Positions 1-6,893 of a stretch of DNA of 17,388 nt are shown here, piece after piece. The number at the start of each line of letters is the position of its first letter. Position 1 is the stretch's first letter. The stretch comes from Chloroflexota bacterium (GTDB lineage: Bacteria > Chloroflexota > Dehalococcoidia > SAR202 > UBA11138): contig JADFHV010000006.1 in assembly GCA_022566975.1 (NCBI GenBank), positions 1 to 17,388 on the forward strand, written 5' to 3'. Made by a program: the position numbers and the translations under genes. The notes under the pieces are model-generated. The model did no database searches and was not told the origin of the DNA. It saw only the letters and a program-made list of their open reading frames with translations.

Positions 1-130
1 ACGAAGAAGCATTGGTAAAATATTAGTACAGGACCACGGGTCGTGGGAAGGAGGGTTGGCGTTAGAAAGCGGCCTCGTGTAAGTCAGTGGTGGGACAATA
101 GCATCTTAACAATTACAAAACCCCAAAAAG

Positions 131-169
131 GAGAGCAGCATGATCATTTATGCCGCCCCGCGGCCGTAG
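131..169 (+). other. Strong RBS plus nine-codon ORF ending in TAG, in frame with the ORF at 173
   Basis: AAGGAGAGCAGC leads to ATG at 140. The reading is MIIYAAPRP then TAG at 167-169. The next codons (ACG, then TTG at 173) continue in the same frame without another stop until 494-496. It could be a leader peptide, the N-terminus of a pseudogene, or a recoded amber codon. Confidence 0.35.
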
Positions 170-172
170 ACG

Positions 173-496
173 TTGCGGTTCCGCGGGTCCGTAAGATTTT
201 GCCTTGAGTTTGATGTTGAGTCTTCCAAAACGGAAGGACATGAGAAGCAGGTAGATCTGAAAGGGCCCGACCCAGGAAGTCCTGGGCGAATCAAAAGAGG
301 TAGGCCCAAGTCGAGAAGTGGAAAAGGCTCAAGTAAGCCAAAGCAGGGACTATTTTCGAAGGTTCCCCGCATTCTAGGTGCAGTCATGGAGAAAGTCGGG
401 TGGCGAAGTGTCGCCCACTTGATGTCTGAAGCCTTGAAGGCCGATGTCATCGGCCTGTTTAACAAGGCATCTGGGATTTTGGTCAGCGTGTTTTAG
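173..496 (+). CDS. Hypothetical basic protein, possibly interrupted by an in-frame amber codon
   Basis: I do not recognise this reading frame. From a TTG at 173 it gives about 107 residues with a basic Arg/Lys/Ser/Gly-rich middle (including RGRPKSRSGKG) and a more hydrophobic C-terminal third ending in GILVSVF. No ribosome-binding site precedes 173. However, an ATG at 140 in the same frame follows AAAAAGGAGAGCAGC, the best Shine-Dalgarno sequence in this region. It opens a nine-codon reading (MIIYAAPRP) that ends at TAG 167-169, after which the frame runs on to 496. The gene may therefore really start at 140 and be broken by one nonsense codon, or the first ten codons may be a leader. A perfect terminator hairpin starts 58 bases after the stop, which supports a real transcript. 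Codon use is less GC-rich at third positions than in the neighbours. Coding status is uncertain. Confidence 0.35.
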   Translation: MRFRGSVRFCLEFDVESSKTEGHEKQVDLKGPDPGSPGRIKRGRPKSRSGKGSSKPKQGLFSKVPRILGAVMEKVGWRSVAHLMSEALKADVIGLFNKASGILVSVF

Positions 497-553
497 TCCC
501 AAGTAAGAAAGCCTAGCTCCTCTAACCCCATGCGATCCGCGCATTAACCCCGG

Positions 554-582
554 AAATGCCCGCCTAAGCAGGCGGGCATTTT
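554..582 (+). terminator. Intrinsic terminator, perfect 12-bp stem
   Basis: Arm 554-565 (AAATGCCCGCCT) pairs perfectly with 570-581 (AGGCGGGCATTT) around the loop AAGC. The top-strand arm ends in four T residues and the other strand is also T-rich, so it could work in both directions. It lies 58 bases after the ORF ending at 496 and would also stop minus-strand transcripts coming from 683-1320. Confidence 0.8.
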
Positions 583-682
583 CAATACCGTCTTAAAGGT
601 CATCTGCGACTTCGCCTACGCCAACCGCACGGTGCTTGGCCTCGGAGTGACGACGGAGGGCGATGTCCTCGGCCGGTCCCCG

Positions 683-853
683 TCATCCGACCATCCAGAC
701 GTAGGTCCCATCCGGATTTCGACCCAGAGCGAACAGCAGGTGGTCGCCCGCGCCGGTGGGGTCCACTATGCTAGCCTTTTTCCTCGTAAGTAGGGCCGGT
801 CGAAGCCCATTCGCCCGTTCCGCTTCATCCCGCTGAGGCGGTACGCACTGCAT
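683..853 (-). CDS. Small unrecognised protein, 56 aa
   Basis: A minus-strand frame starts at ATG 853-851 and ends at TGA 685-683, giving 56 residues. It begins MQCVPPQRDEAERANG and later contains DPTGAGDHLLFALG and ends TYVWMVG. Codons are rich in G or C at the third position, as in the clear genes nearby, and the sequence reads like a protein. I do not recognise a family: the DPTGAGD stretch resembles the PfkB-kinase anion-hole motif, but at this length that is probably coincidence. The Shine-Dalgarno is weak (GATGAG touching the start). It lies 56 bases downstream of the ribbon-helix-helix gene on the same strand, so the two could share a transcript. After the TGA the same frame stays open for 29 more codons (682-596). 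The rest of 586-909 shows nothing else I can name. Confidence 0.35.
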   Translation of the reverse strand: MQCVPPQRDEAERANGLRPALLTRKKASIVDPTGAGDHLLFALGRNPDGTYVWMVG

Positions 854-909
854 CTCATCGATCGGTCGCCTGGTACTTTACCTCAAGGCGGGACACTAGC
901 GGGCGGCCC

Positions 910-1320
910 CTAGGCCGGTGGAGGGTCCTCCTCGTCCAGAAGCTTACGTAGCTCCTCTTTCGCCTCTCTGATCTCATCGATCTTCGACGAAATCTTATCG
1001 AAGAGCCCCTGCCGGGCCTTGATCCCCTCGGCTATCAGGAACGCCGCCGCCTCCGACCGGCTGTTGACTATACCGGCCTCGACCAGCTCGTCCATCTTCT
1101 CCAGGCTCTCCTTATTGACCCTGACCATCACGACACTGTCCCTGGCTGCCCGGACGCCTTTCAGCGTCTGCTTTATCGTGTCCCGCACGTTTTCCCCAAC
1201 GGACTCTGCCGCCTCCGAGCCGCGAACGACCACGACACGTACGGCCTTGTTGACCTCGTCGACCAGCGTCTCGACATCCTCCACCATCTTTTCTCGGCGG
1301 TTCTTGTTCTCTTCTGACAT
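910..1320 (-). CDS. Ribbon-helix-helix-like protein with charged helical flanks
   Basis: This is a 136-residue soluble, highly charged protein. Residues 1-62 look helical and acidic/basic. Residues 63-103 (VVMVRVNKESLEKMDELVEAG, then NSRSEAAAFLIAEGIKAR) have the pattern of a ribbon-helix-helix DNA-binding unit: a short beta strand with alternating hydrophobics, a helix, a turn with a Ser-Arg-Ser-Glu cap, and a second helix. A Lys/Glu-rich helix (about 107-130, likely coiled coil) and an acidic EEDPPPA end follow. I chose the second ATG, at 1320: GGAGG abuts the first ATG (1326) directly but is six bases from the second. A consensus-like promoter lies just upstream. The role is inferred to be a small transcriptional regulator, possibly acting on itself or the divergent lspA; the target cannot be told from sequence. 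Confidence 0.75.
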   Translation of the reverse strand: MSEENKNRREKMVEDVETLVDEVNKAVRVVVVRGSEAAESVGENVRDTIKQTLKGVRAARDSVVMVRVNKESLEKMDELVEAGIVNSRSEAAAFLIAEGIKARQGLFDKISSKIDEIREAKEELRKLLDEEDPPPA

Positions 1321-1359
1321 CGGCATCCTCCACGTATCAGTATTAGGGCCTTACACGTA

Positions 1360-1388
1360 AGTTTACAATGCTATTACGCATCTGTCAA
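1360..1388 (-). promoter_or_regulatory. Sigma-70-type promoter of the ribbon-helix-helix gene
   Basis: On the minus strand TTGACA (1388-1383) is followed after exactly 17 bases by TAAACT (1365-1360). This predicts a start near 1353 and a leader of about 33 bases to the ATG at 1320, with GGAGG inside it. Confidence 0.65.
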
Positions 1389-1447
1389 GGTCGCCGTTCA
1401 GCCACGCACATGGGCGAATCGGGGGTGTCCCGCTGGACTCAAGCCTG

Positions 1448-1456
1448 TGCTATCCT
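1448..1456 (+). promoter_or_regulatory. Possible extended -10 element for lspA
   Basis: TGC-TATCCT fits the TGnTATnnT extended -10 pattern. It lies 56 bases before the chosen lspA ATG, and no good -35 is visible. Confidence 0.25.
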
Positions 1457-1512
1457 TGCTGATAGTGGGGTTCACAGCGTGTCTACTCCGAGCAAGTCCG
1501 GCCTGGAGCCAC

Positions 1513-2075
1513 ATGAGCGACGATCACGACCTGCGGGCGCACGAAGACGCCTCCTCGCCGCCTGCAGAGCAGAGATTCGCCTGGTACAGAGATCGGGTCT
1601 TGATGCTGACCATCCCCGCGGTGTTCCTGCTGGACCAGGTCAGCAAGCAGCTCATCAAGACGTTCCTGCCCTATGGCCAATCGTGGCCTTCTGACGGCGC
1701 TTTCCGGTTCACCCATGTCACCAACAGTGGAGCGGCGTTCGGGTTTTTCACCAACGCTACGCCGGCCCTGGTCGTGGCCTCTCTCATTGCTATAGGCTTC
1801 CTGGTCTACTTCTATCGGACTCACGCGGCCCCCAGGCCCATACTGCGGCTGGCCATCGGACTGCAGATGGGAGGGGCGCTGGGCAACCTTATAGACAGGC
1901 TGAGCTCCGGGTCCGTGGTGGACTTCATAGACGTGGCCTGGTGGCCGGTCTTCAACGTGGCCGACTCCTCGATAGTCGTCGGTATGTTCATTCTGGTGGG
2001 CATACTGGTTTTCGCAGAGCAGGCGTCGCCTTCGTCCCCTGTCCGCGACCCCGAGGAGCCCAGCGAAGACGGTCC

Positions 2076-2079
<4 letters not shown>
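1513..2079 (+). CDS. lspA: Lipoprotein signal peptidase (signal peptidase II)
   Basis: This is an inner-membrane aspartyl protease that cleaves the signal peptide of prolipoproteins after lipidation of the +1 cysteine. The protein has 188 residues with four hydrophobic segments at about 29-45, 84-101, 111-125 and 152-168. Family boxes are clear: DQVSK (41-45), NSGAAFG (71-77), GNLIDRL (124-130), VVDFID (135-140) and FNVADSS (147-153). The expected catalytic aspartates are Asp128 and Asp151. I start at ATG 1513 because GGAG sits five bases upstream. A longer GTG start at 1447 adds a second hydrophobic stretch that the family does not have. The polar N-terminal 20 residues and the acidic Pro/Ser/Glu tail are somewhat longer than usual. 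The stop overlaps the GTG of rluD, so the two are probably translationally coupled. Confidence 0.93.
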
Positions 2080-2987
<908 letters not shown>

Positions 2988-3009
2988 CGCTGAGATTGGA
3001 CGGGCTCTC

Positions 3010-3054
3010 CCTCGTACCGTGTAGGGGCGGGTTTCAAACCCGCCCCTACGAGGG
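3010..3054. repeat. Dispersed palindromic repeat, copy 1
   Basis: Positions 3021-3034 (GTAGGGGCGGGTTT) and 3036-3049 are perfect inverted arms around a single C. Outside them CCCTCGTA (3010-3017) can pair with TACGAGGG (3047-3054). A second copy with one mismatch lies at 17292-17320. Confidence 0.8.
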
Positions 3055-3129
3055 CGGAGCCTTGTCTCATCCAGAATCCCAGGAGCCAGAGGTCGGCTAC
3101 CAACTGACTGATGAAAAAGGGGTGTGCAG

Positions 3130-3215
3130 AGGGGCAGAGCCCCTTTGCCGGGAGTCTGAGGGTGTCCCTCAGATACAAATTCTTCCCTCTTTCTGTCCAG
3201 AAGGGAGTCAGGGGA
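3130..3215. repeat. Three-hairpin intergenic repeat, copy A (diverged)
   Basis: Hairpins in order: AGGGGC/GCCCCT (3130-3144), CTGAGGG-TGT-CCCTCAG (3156-3172) and an imperfect one around CCCTCTTTCTG/CAGAAGGGAG (about 3184-3207). The order and spacing match the element at 6311-6410. It lies in the convergent gap between rluD and the ZIP gene. Confidence 0.6.
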
Positions 3216-3259
3216 GCGTCGAGGGGGTTTTTCGACACTCTACTAGAACCTGCCGTCCC

Positions 3260-4006
3260 TTAATCTATCAGCAGCAGCAGGAACATCATCCCAATGGCGG
3301 CCACCACCATGGCGAACTGGGCCACGGACCCTCGCGCCCCGTGTTCCCGGTTCAGCTCGGGAATCAGGTCCGAGCCCGCGATATAGATGAAGCCCCCGGC
3401 GGTCAGCGGCACCATGAACACCGTATAGCTCTCGACACTGGGTCCGATGACTAGAGAGATCGCCACGCCTACAAGTGCGAGGATACCCGACAGGAAGTTC
3501 ATTACTAGAGCTCGCCTGGGACTGAAGCCGGCGTGGACGAGTATGCCGAAATCTCCCTGCTCCTGGGGTATCTCGTGGAGGGCGACTGCGAGGGTGGTCG
3601 TTATGCCGATCGGCACGCTTACAAGGTAGCTGGCGCCGATGATCAGGCCGTCCAGGAAATTGTGCACCCCGTCCGAGACGAGGTTAACGTACGCTACGGG
3701 ATGCACCGGGTTGAGCGAATGGGCGCGGTGCTCGTGGTGCCAGTGGAGATAGCGCTCCAGCGCGAAGAATACGAGGACTCCGATGATGGTATACAGGGAG
3801 GTCAGAGGGGCCGAGGTCGACTCCTCGAAGGCCTCCGGCAACAGATGTATCAGCGCGTCGCCGAAGAGGCCGCCCACCGCCAGGCTGATCAGTAGTGGGA
3901 TGACGCGGTCCAGCCGCTCCACGCCGACCATGAGCGTGATGACGCCGACCAGCGATATGGCGCTGATGATGGCCGCGCTGGTCAGCGCGTAGACCCACTC
4001 ACTCAC
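3260..4006 (-). CDS. ZIP-family divalent metal transporter
   Basis: This is a membrane importer of zinc or related divalent metals (ZIP/ZupT superfamily), 248 residues and about eight hydrophobic segments. The two metal-site helices are visible: SDGVHNFLDG (111-120) and ALHEIPQEQGDF (142-153), giving the conserved HNxxDG and HEIPQE signatures. A His-rich loop (HWHHEHRAH, 88-96) lies between the third and fourth helices, where ZIPs usually bind metal. It starts with GTG at 4006, nine bases after GGAG. The gene lies 95 bases downstream of a Fur-family regulator on the same strand, and the gap holds a 15-bp Fur-type dyad at 4034-4048. Metal-dependent repression is therefore likely. Zinc is the best guess; manganese or iron cannot be excluded. 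Confidence 0.92.
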   Translation of the reverse strand: MSEWVYALTSAAIISAISLVGVITLMVGVERLDRVIPLLISLAVGGLFGDALIHLLPEAFEESTSAPLTSLYTIIGVLVFFALERYLHWHHEHRAHSLNPVHPVAYVNLVSDGVHNFLDGLIIGASYLVSVPIGITTTLAVALHEIPQEQGDFGILVHAGFSPRRALVMNFLSGILALVGVAISLVIGPSVESYTVFMVPLTAGGFIYIAGSDLIPELNREHGARGSVAQFAMVVAAIGMMFLLLLID

Positions 4007-4033
4007 GTCGGCGAGCTCCAGGGCCGAAGTTAT

Positions 4034-4048
4034 TGATACTTTGTCTCA
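4034..4048. promoter_or_regulatory. Candidate Fur/Zur-type operator before the ZIP gene
   Basis: TGATACT-T-TGTCTCA has the 7-1-7 dyad layout of Fur-family boxes (Fur consensus half-sites TGATAAT/ATTATCA). It matches the boxes at 4527-4541 and 4580-4594 at 13 of 15 positions each, the last compared in its minus-strand reading. It lies 28 bases upstream of the ZIP start. Confidence 0.55.
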
Positions 4049-4101
4049 TTAGGGCGCAAGCTGTCATGGTCTCGGTGTCACGGTGAAGCCGGGCTAGAGG
4101 C

Positions 4102-4527
4102 CTACGCGGCGAGGCACTCCCGGCAGATGATGTAGAACTCCATGCGGTGACCGACGATCCGGTCGGCGATGTCGCTGCCCACGGTCCGCAGGAGCCTCTC
4201 GATGGTGGCGTCCCTGAACTCGCCCACCGTTCCGCACCTGACGCAGAGGGTGTGGTGGTGGTGCTCGACGCGGGCGAGGCTGTACCTGGGGGCGCCGTCA
4301 GGGAGGGCCAGCTTGCACACCAGCCCGGCCTCCAGCAGGAGTTTGATGGTCCGATAGACCGTGGCCCGGCCCACTCCCGGCAGCTCGGCGGAGACCTCCT
4401 CCGCGCTGAAGCCCTCCTCCTTCCCGTCGAGAAGGGCGATGAGGTCGCGCCGCGGCCCGGTCATCCGATAGCCCCGGTCCTCGAGAACAGCCTGGAGGTC
4501 TGGACGGCCTGTCCTGGTCTGCGTCAT
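4102..4527 (-). CDS. Fur-family metal-responsive repressor (Zur-like)
   Basis: This is a DNA-binding repressor using a metal corepressor, 141 residues, the usual family length. The N-terminal winged helix covers about 10-80 (GYRMTGPRRDLIALL, then the recognition-helix region GVGRATVYRTIKLLLEAGLV). The dimerisation/metal domain follows with a four-His run (89-92), CVRC (95-98) and CREC (135-138), the paired CxxC structural zinc site typical of Fur/Zur/PerR. The ATG at 4527 has only a weak Shine-Dalgarno (GAG four bases upstream). The start codon lies inside a dyad at 4527-4541, and a second dyad covers the -10 box, so autoregulation is likely. A ZIP transporter directly downstream with the same box favours a Zur role. 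The choice among Zur, Fur and PerR is inference. Confidence 0.88.
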   Translation of the reverse strand: MTQTRTGRPDLQAVLEDRGYRMTGPRRDLIALLDGKEEGFSAEEVSAELPGVGRATVYRTIKLLLEAGLVCKLALPDGAPRYSLARVEHHHHTLCVRCGTVGEFRDATIERLLRTVGSDIADRIVGHRMEFYIICRECLAA

Positions 4528-4541
4528 GATACTCAGTCTCA
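4527..4541. promoter_or_regulatory. Candidate Fur/Zur-type operator on the regulator's start codon
   Basis: TGATACT-C-AGTCTCA on the plus strand (TGAGACTGAGTATCA on the coding strand) fits the classic Fur 7-1-7 box at 12 of 14 informative positions. Its first base is the A of the minus-strand ATG, so a bound repressor would also cover the ribosome-entry region of the gene. Confidence 0.55.
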
Positions 4542-4579
4542 GTTGTCTGTGCGGTAAGACGCGGTCTGGCTGGAATTAG

Positions 4580-4594
4580 AGAGACAATGTATCA
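4580..4594. promoter_or_regulatory. Third Fur/Zur-type box, covering the regulator's -10
   Basis: On the minus strand TGATACA-T-TGTCTCT differs from the ZIP box at two positions. It contains the whole predicted -10 (TACATT, 4591-4586). It is less symmetric than the other two. Confidence 0.45.
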
Positions 4595-4614
4595 GTTAGC
4601 CTCCCTGTGGTCAA
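4586..4614 (-). promoter_or_regulatory. Promoter of the Fur-family gene
   Basis: On the minus strand TTGACC (4614-4609), a 17-base spacer and TACATT (4591-4586) predict a start near 4579 and a leader of about 50 bases. Confidence 0.5.
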
Positions 4615-4669
4615 GGTCATCGTATAGGCGGCTAGCAGCCCGCTCCCGTCCGGGATCGGACCGGCTCCG

Positions 4670-4678
4670 TGATAGAAT
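4670..4678 (+). promoter_or_regulatory. Extended -10 for a nearly leaderless gltX transcript
   Basis: TGA-TAGAAT matches the TGnTATAAT pattern with one change. A start about seven bases downstream would leave only about six bases before the gltX ATG, which fits the absence of a Shine-Dalgarno there. Confidence 0.35.
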
Positions 4679-4690
4679 GGCCCCGCAGTA

Positions 4691-6151
4691 ATGACACAGA
4701 AAGTACGCGTCCGCTACCCGCCCAGTCCCACCGGCGAGCCGCACGTCGGCAACATTCGCACGGCCATCTTCAACTGGCTGTTCGCACGTCACCACGGCGG
4801 CTCCTTTGTCATCCGTATAGAGGACACGGACCAGGCGCGGAAGGTCGAGGGCGCCGTGGAAGGGCAGCTTGAGGCCCTGCGTTGGCTCGGCGTGGACTGG
4901 GACGAGGGTCCCGACATCGGAGGCCCTTACGGACCGTATACGCAGTCGGAGCGGTTGCCCTTCTACCGTGAGGCGGCCGACCGTCTCCTGGAGCGGGCTA
5001 CCGCATACCGGTGCTACTGCTCCACCGAGCGGCTGGCCGAGATGCGTAAGGAAAAGGCCGCACGCAAAGACACCGCCGGATACGACAGGCGTTGCCGTGA
5101 CCTGACCGACGAAGAGAGCCGGGAGCGCGAGGACTCCGGCATAACACCGGTGGTCCGGTTCAAGATGCCCCTCGACGGCACTACCACCGTAGTTGACCTT
5201 GTGCGCGGAGACGTCTCCTTCGAGAACCGGCTGGTCGACGACTTCGTGATGCTCAAGTCCGACGGGTTTCCCACCTACCACCTCGCCAACGTGGTGGACG
5301 ATCACCTGATGGAGATCAGCCACGTCATGCGGGCCGAGGAGTGGCTCTCGAGCGCTCCCAGGCACGTCCAGCTATACGGCGCGCTGGGCTGGGACCCGCC
5401 GAAGTTCGCGCATCTGCCCATCATCCTCGCCCCAGACCGGTCCAAGCTGAGCAAGCGCCACGGCGCCACGTCCGTTCTGGAGTACCGAAAGATGGGCTAC
5501 CTGCCCGAGGCGATGGTCAATTTCCTGACGCTGCTCGGCTGGTCGCTCGACGATAAGACCGAGCTCCTGTCGGCAGCTGAGCTTATCGAGCATTTCGACC
5601 TGGACCGCGTCGGTAAGGCCGGCGCCATCTTCAGCACGGACAAGCTCGACTGGATGAACGGCGTCTATCTCCGAGAGATGAGTCACCAGGGCCTGGCCGA
5701 CATCCTGCTGGACCATTGGCGCCGGTTCCCGCCCCCCCAAGTCCCGGACTTGCCTGACAGGGCTTACCTGCTGAAGATAGTCCCTCTCATCCAGGAGAGG
5801 ATCAAGACCCTGACCGACGCCGCCCCGCTGGTCGCCTTCTTCTTCCGGGACGAGCTCGACTACGACGAGGCTGAGCTCATCCAGAAAGGCATGGATGCCG
5901 ACGGGACCCGAAGAGGCCTGGAGGCCGCGCTGGCGGGTCTCTCGACCCTGGACTCTTTTGACGCGGAGCCCATCGAGGGTGTGCTGAGACCCCTGGCGGA
6001 GGAGCTGGGTGTCAAGACCGGCCAGCTATTCGGGTCGCTACGCATCGCGACGACCGGACTCCGAGTGGCGCCGCCCCTGTTTCAGACGATGGAGGTCCTG
6101 GGCAGGGAGCGTACCCTGGCCTCGATTGAGAAGGCGTCGTCAAGTCTGTGA
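4691..6151 (+). CDS. gltX: Glutamyl-tRNA synthetase
   Basis: This class I aminoacyl-tRNA synthetase charges tRNA-Glu, and tRNA-Gln in organisms that use transamidation. The length of 486 residues is normal. It begins with RVRYPPSPTGEPHVGNIRTA, where PHVGN is the HIGH-type ATP site (17-21). IRIEDTDQAR follows near residue 41. The second ATP-site loop is KLSKRHG (252-258). A zinc-binding insertion is retained (CYC near 107-109 and a further Cys in YDRRC). The C-terminal anticodon-binding domain is full length, including an LGVKTGQLFGSLRIATTG stretch. ATG 4691 is the natural family start. No Shine-Dalgarno is present, and an extended -10 lies only 13 bases upstream, so the message may be leaderless. 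Whether it also charges tRNA-Gln cannot be told from sequence; no gatCAB genes are in the window. Confidence 0.97.
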   Translation: MTQKVRVRYPPSPTGEPHVGNIRTAIFNWLFARHHGGSFVIRIEDTDQARKVEGAVEGQLEALRWLGVDWDEGPDIGGPYGPYTQSERLPFYREAADRLLERATAYRCYCSTERLAEMRKEKAARKDTAGYDRRCRDLTDEESREREDSGITPVVRFKMPLDGTTTVVDLVRGDVSFENRLVDDFVMLKSDGFPTYHLANVVDDHLMEISHVMRAEEWLSSAPRHVQLYGALGWDPPKFAHLPIILAPDRSKLSKRHGATSVLEYRKMGYLPEAMVNFLTLLGWSLDDKTELLSAAELIEHFDLDRVGKAGAIFSTDKLDWMNGVYLREMSHQGLADILLDHWRRFPPPQVPDLPDRAYLLKIVPLIQERIKTLTDAAPLVAFFFRDELDYDEAELIQKGMDADGTRRGLEAALAGLSTLDSFDAEPIEGVLRPLAEELGVKTGQLFGSLRIATTGLRVAPPLFQTMEVLGRERTLASIEKASSSL

Positions 6152-6160
6152 CCCGCTTCC

Positions 6161-6190
6161 TTGACACTCGAAAAAGGCGGTCTCTATACT
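6161..6190 (+). promoter_or_regulatory. Strong sigma-70-type promoter for yqeY-purQ
   Basis: TTGACA (6161-6166), an 18-base spacer and TATACT (6185-6190) predict a start near 6197. That leaves a leader of about 230 bases full of hairpins before the yqeY ATG. The promoter begins ten bases after the gltX stop. Confidence 0.65.
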
Positions 6191-6242
6191 CAGGACGGGC
6201 GGTATCGTTCCCGTTCCAGGACGGGCGGTACTATTCCCGTTC
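6191..6242. repeat. Tandem 26-bp direct repeat at the predicted transcript start
   Basis: Two adjacent units, 6191-6216 and 6217-6242, are identical at 23 of 26 positions (each begins CAGGACGGGCGGTA and ends TTCCCGTTC). Each unit can fold on itself through ACGGG/CCCGT. Confidence 0.8.
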
Positions 6243-6267
6243 GTGGTGAGCCTGTCGAACCATGAAC
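6239..6267. repeat. REP-like inverted repeat (GTTCGTGGTGAGC type)
   Basis: GTTCGTGGT (6239-6247) and ACCATGAAC (6259-6267) pair at eight of nine positions around GAGCCTGTCGA. Sequences of this kind recur between genes in many bacterial genomes; that is recalled knowledge. Confidence 0.55.
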
Positions 6268-6310
6268 CGTCCTCCGTCTGGGAGGAAGTCGTTTCAAAAG
6301 TAGTTCATGG

Positions 6311-6410
6311 GGGAGTCCAGAGTCCCGACTATTCGGGACTCTGGTGGGGGCCTGGGGGTATCCCCCAGATTTATTCTTACCCTCTCCCTTGCCAAGGGAG
6401 TGAGGGTTTT
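6311..6410. repeat. Three-hairpin intergenic repeat, copy B, ending in a terminator-like stem
   Basis: Hairpin 1 is CCAGAGTCCCG (6317-6327) with 6334-6344. Hairpin 2 is CTGGGGG-TAT-CCCCCAG (6352-6368). Hairpin 3 is CTCCCTTG-C-CAAGGGAG (6384-6400), inside an outer CCCTC/GAGGG pair and followed by TTTT. Hairpins 1 and 2 match 13241-13295, and hairpins 2 and 3 match 3156-3207. Confidence 0.75.
6380..6410 (+). terminator. Possible terminator or attenuator before yqeY
   Basis: This is hairpin 3 of the repeat (perfect 8-bp stem at 6384-6400 plus an outer pair) followed by GGGTTTT. It lies between the promoter at 6161 and the yqeY start. It could end gltX readthrough or attenuate the purine unit. 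Confidence 0.4.
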
Positions 6411-6430
6411 GAAATAGGTTCAAGGTGAGA

Positions 6431-6886
6431 ATGTCGCTGAAGACTAGGCTCGAAGAGGATCTGAAGGACGCGGTGCGCGCCGGCGACACCCTGCGCCGTT
6501 CGGTGATACGCCTGGTGCGTTCCGAGATCAGGAATGAGGAGATAGCGGCCCAGAAGGACCTGGACGACGACGGCGTCCTCCAGGTGCTAAGCCGGCAGGT
6601 GAAACAACGGCGCGACAGCATCGACGCCTTTGCTCAGGTCGGCCGCCAGGACCTTGTCGATCAGGAGCGGGCGGAGATGGCCGTCCTCCTCGAGTACCTG
6701 CCTGAGCAGCTCTCCCGCGACGAGATCGCCGGTCTGGTCACCCAGGCCATCGAGGAGACCGGCGCGGGCGGTCCGGCCGACATGGGCAAGGTGATGGGCC
6801 GGGTCATGCCCCAGCTCAAGGGCAGGGCCCAGGGCGCCGACGTCAGCGCCGTCGTCATGGAGCTGCTTAAGGCGATGACAGGATGA
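6431..6886 (+). CDS. yqeY: GatB/YqeY-domain protein
   Basis: This small soluble protein shares the C-terminal tRNA-interacting domain of GatB. Its cellular role is not settled; a link to tRNA or translation is assumed from the domain. It has 151 residues, the usual length. Recognisable features are the start [19 protein letters not shown], the [13 protein letters not shown] stretch, the [10 protein letters not shown] helix, the EYLPEQLS motif near the middle and the C-terminal [25 protein letters not shown] chose ATG 6431 because AAGGTGAGA lies just before it; a GTG two codons upstream (6425) overlaps that site. It is the first gene of the run that continues with purQ seven bases later. A promoter 240 bases upstream and a repeat-rich leader may control the unit. 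Confidence 0.92.
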   Translation: MSLKTRLEEDLKDAVRAGDTLRRSVIRLVRSEIRNEEIAAQKDLDDDGVLQVLSRQVKQRRDSIDAFAQVGRQDLVDQERAEMAVLLEYLPEQLSRDEIAGLVTQAIEETGAGGPADMGKVMGRVMPQLKGRAQGADVSAVVMELLKAMTG

Positions 6887-6893
6887 CCGGCGG

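Noticed and set aside
148..465. Minus-strand reading frame opposite the ORF at 173-496
   Set aside because: No ribosome site or motif; the plus strand has the ribosome site at 131-139 and the terminator at 554-582.
1447..1512. Upstream GTG start of lspA adding a hydrophobic N-terminus
   Set aside because: The ATG at 1513 has a properly spaced GGAG and gives the normal four-helix topology.
4615..4690. T-box leader upstream of gltX
   Set aside because: The gap to the ATG is too short and has no T-box core sequence or terminator hairpin.
4592..5365. Long minus-strand reading frame opposite gltX (257 codons)
   Set aside because: It is the shadow of the GC-rich gltX coding frame; the plus-strand product has all synthetase motifs and the antisense product has none.
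6191..6430. Purine riboswitch upstream of the purine genes
   Set aside because: I could not find the three-way junction or the conserved loop-loop sequences of the purine class; the hairpins belong to repeats.
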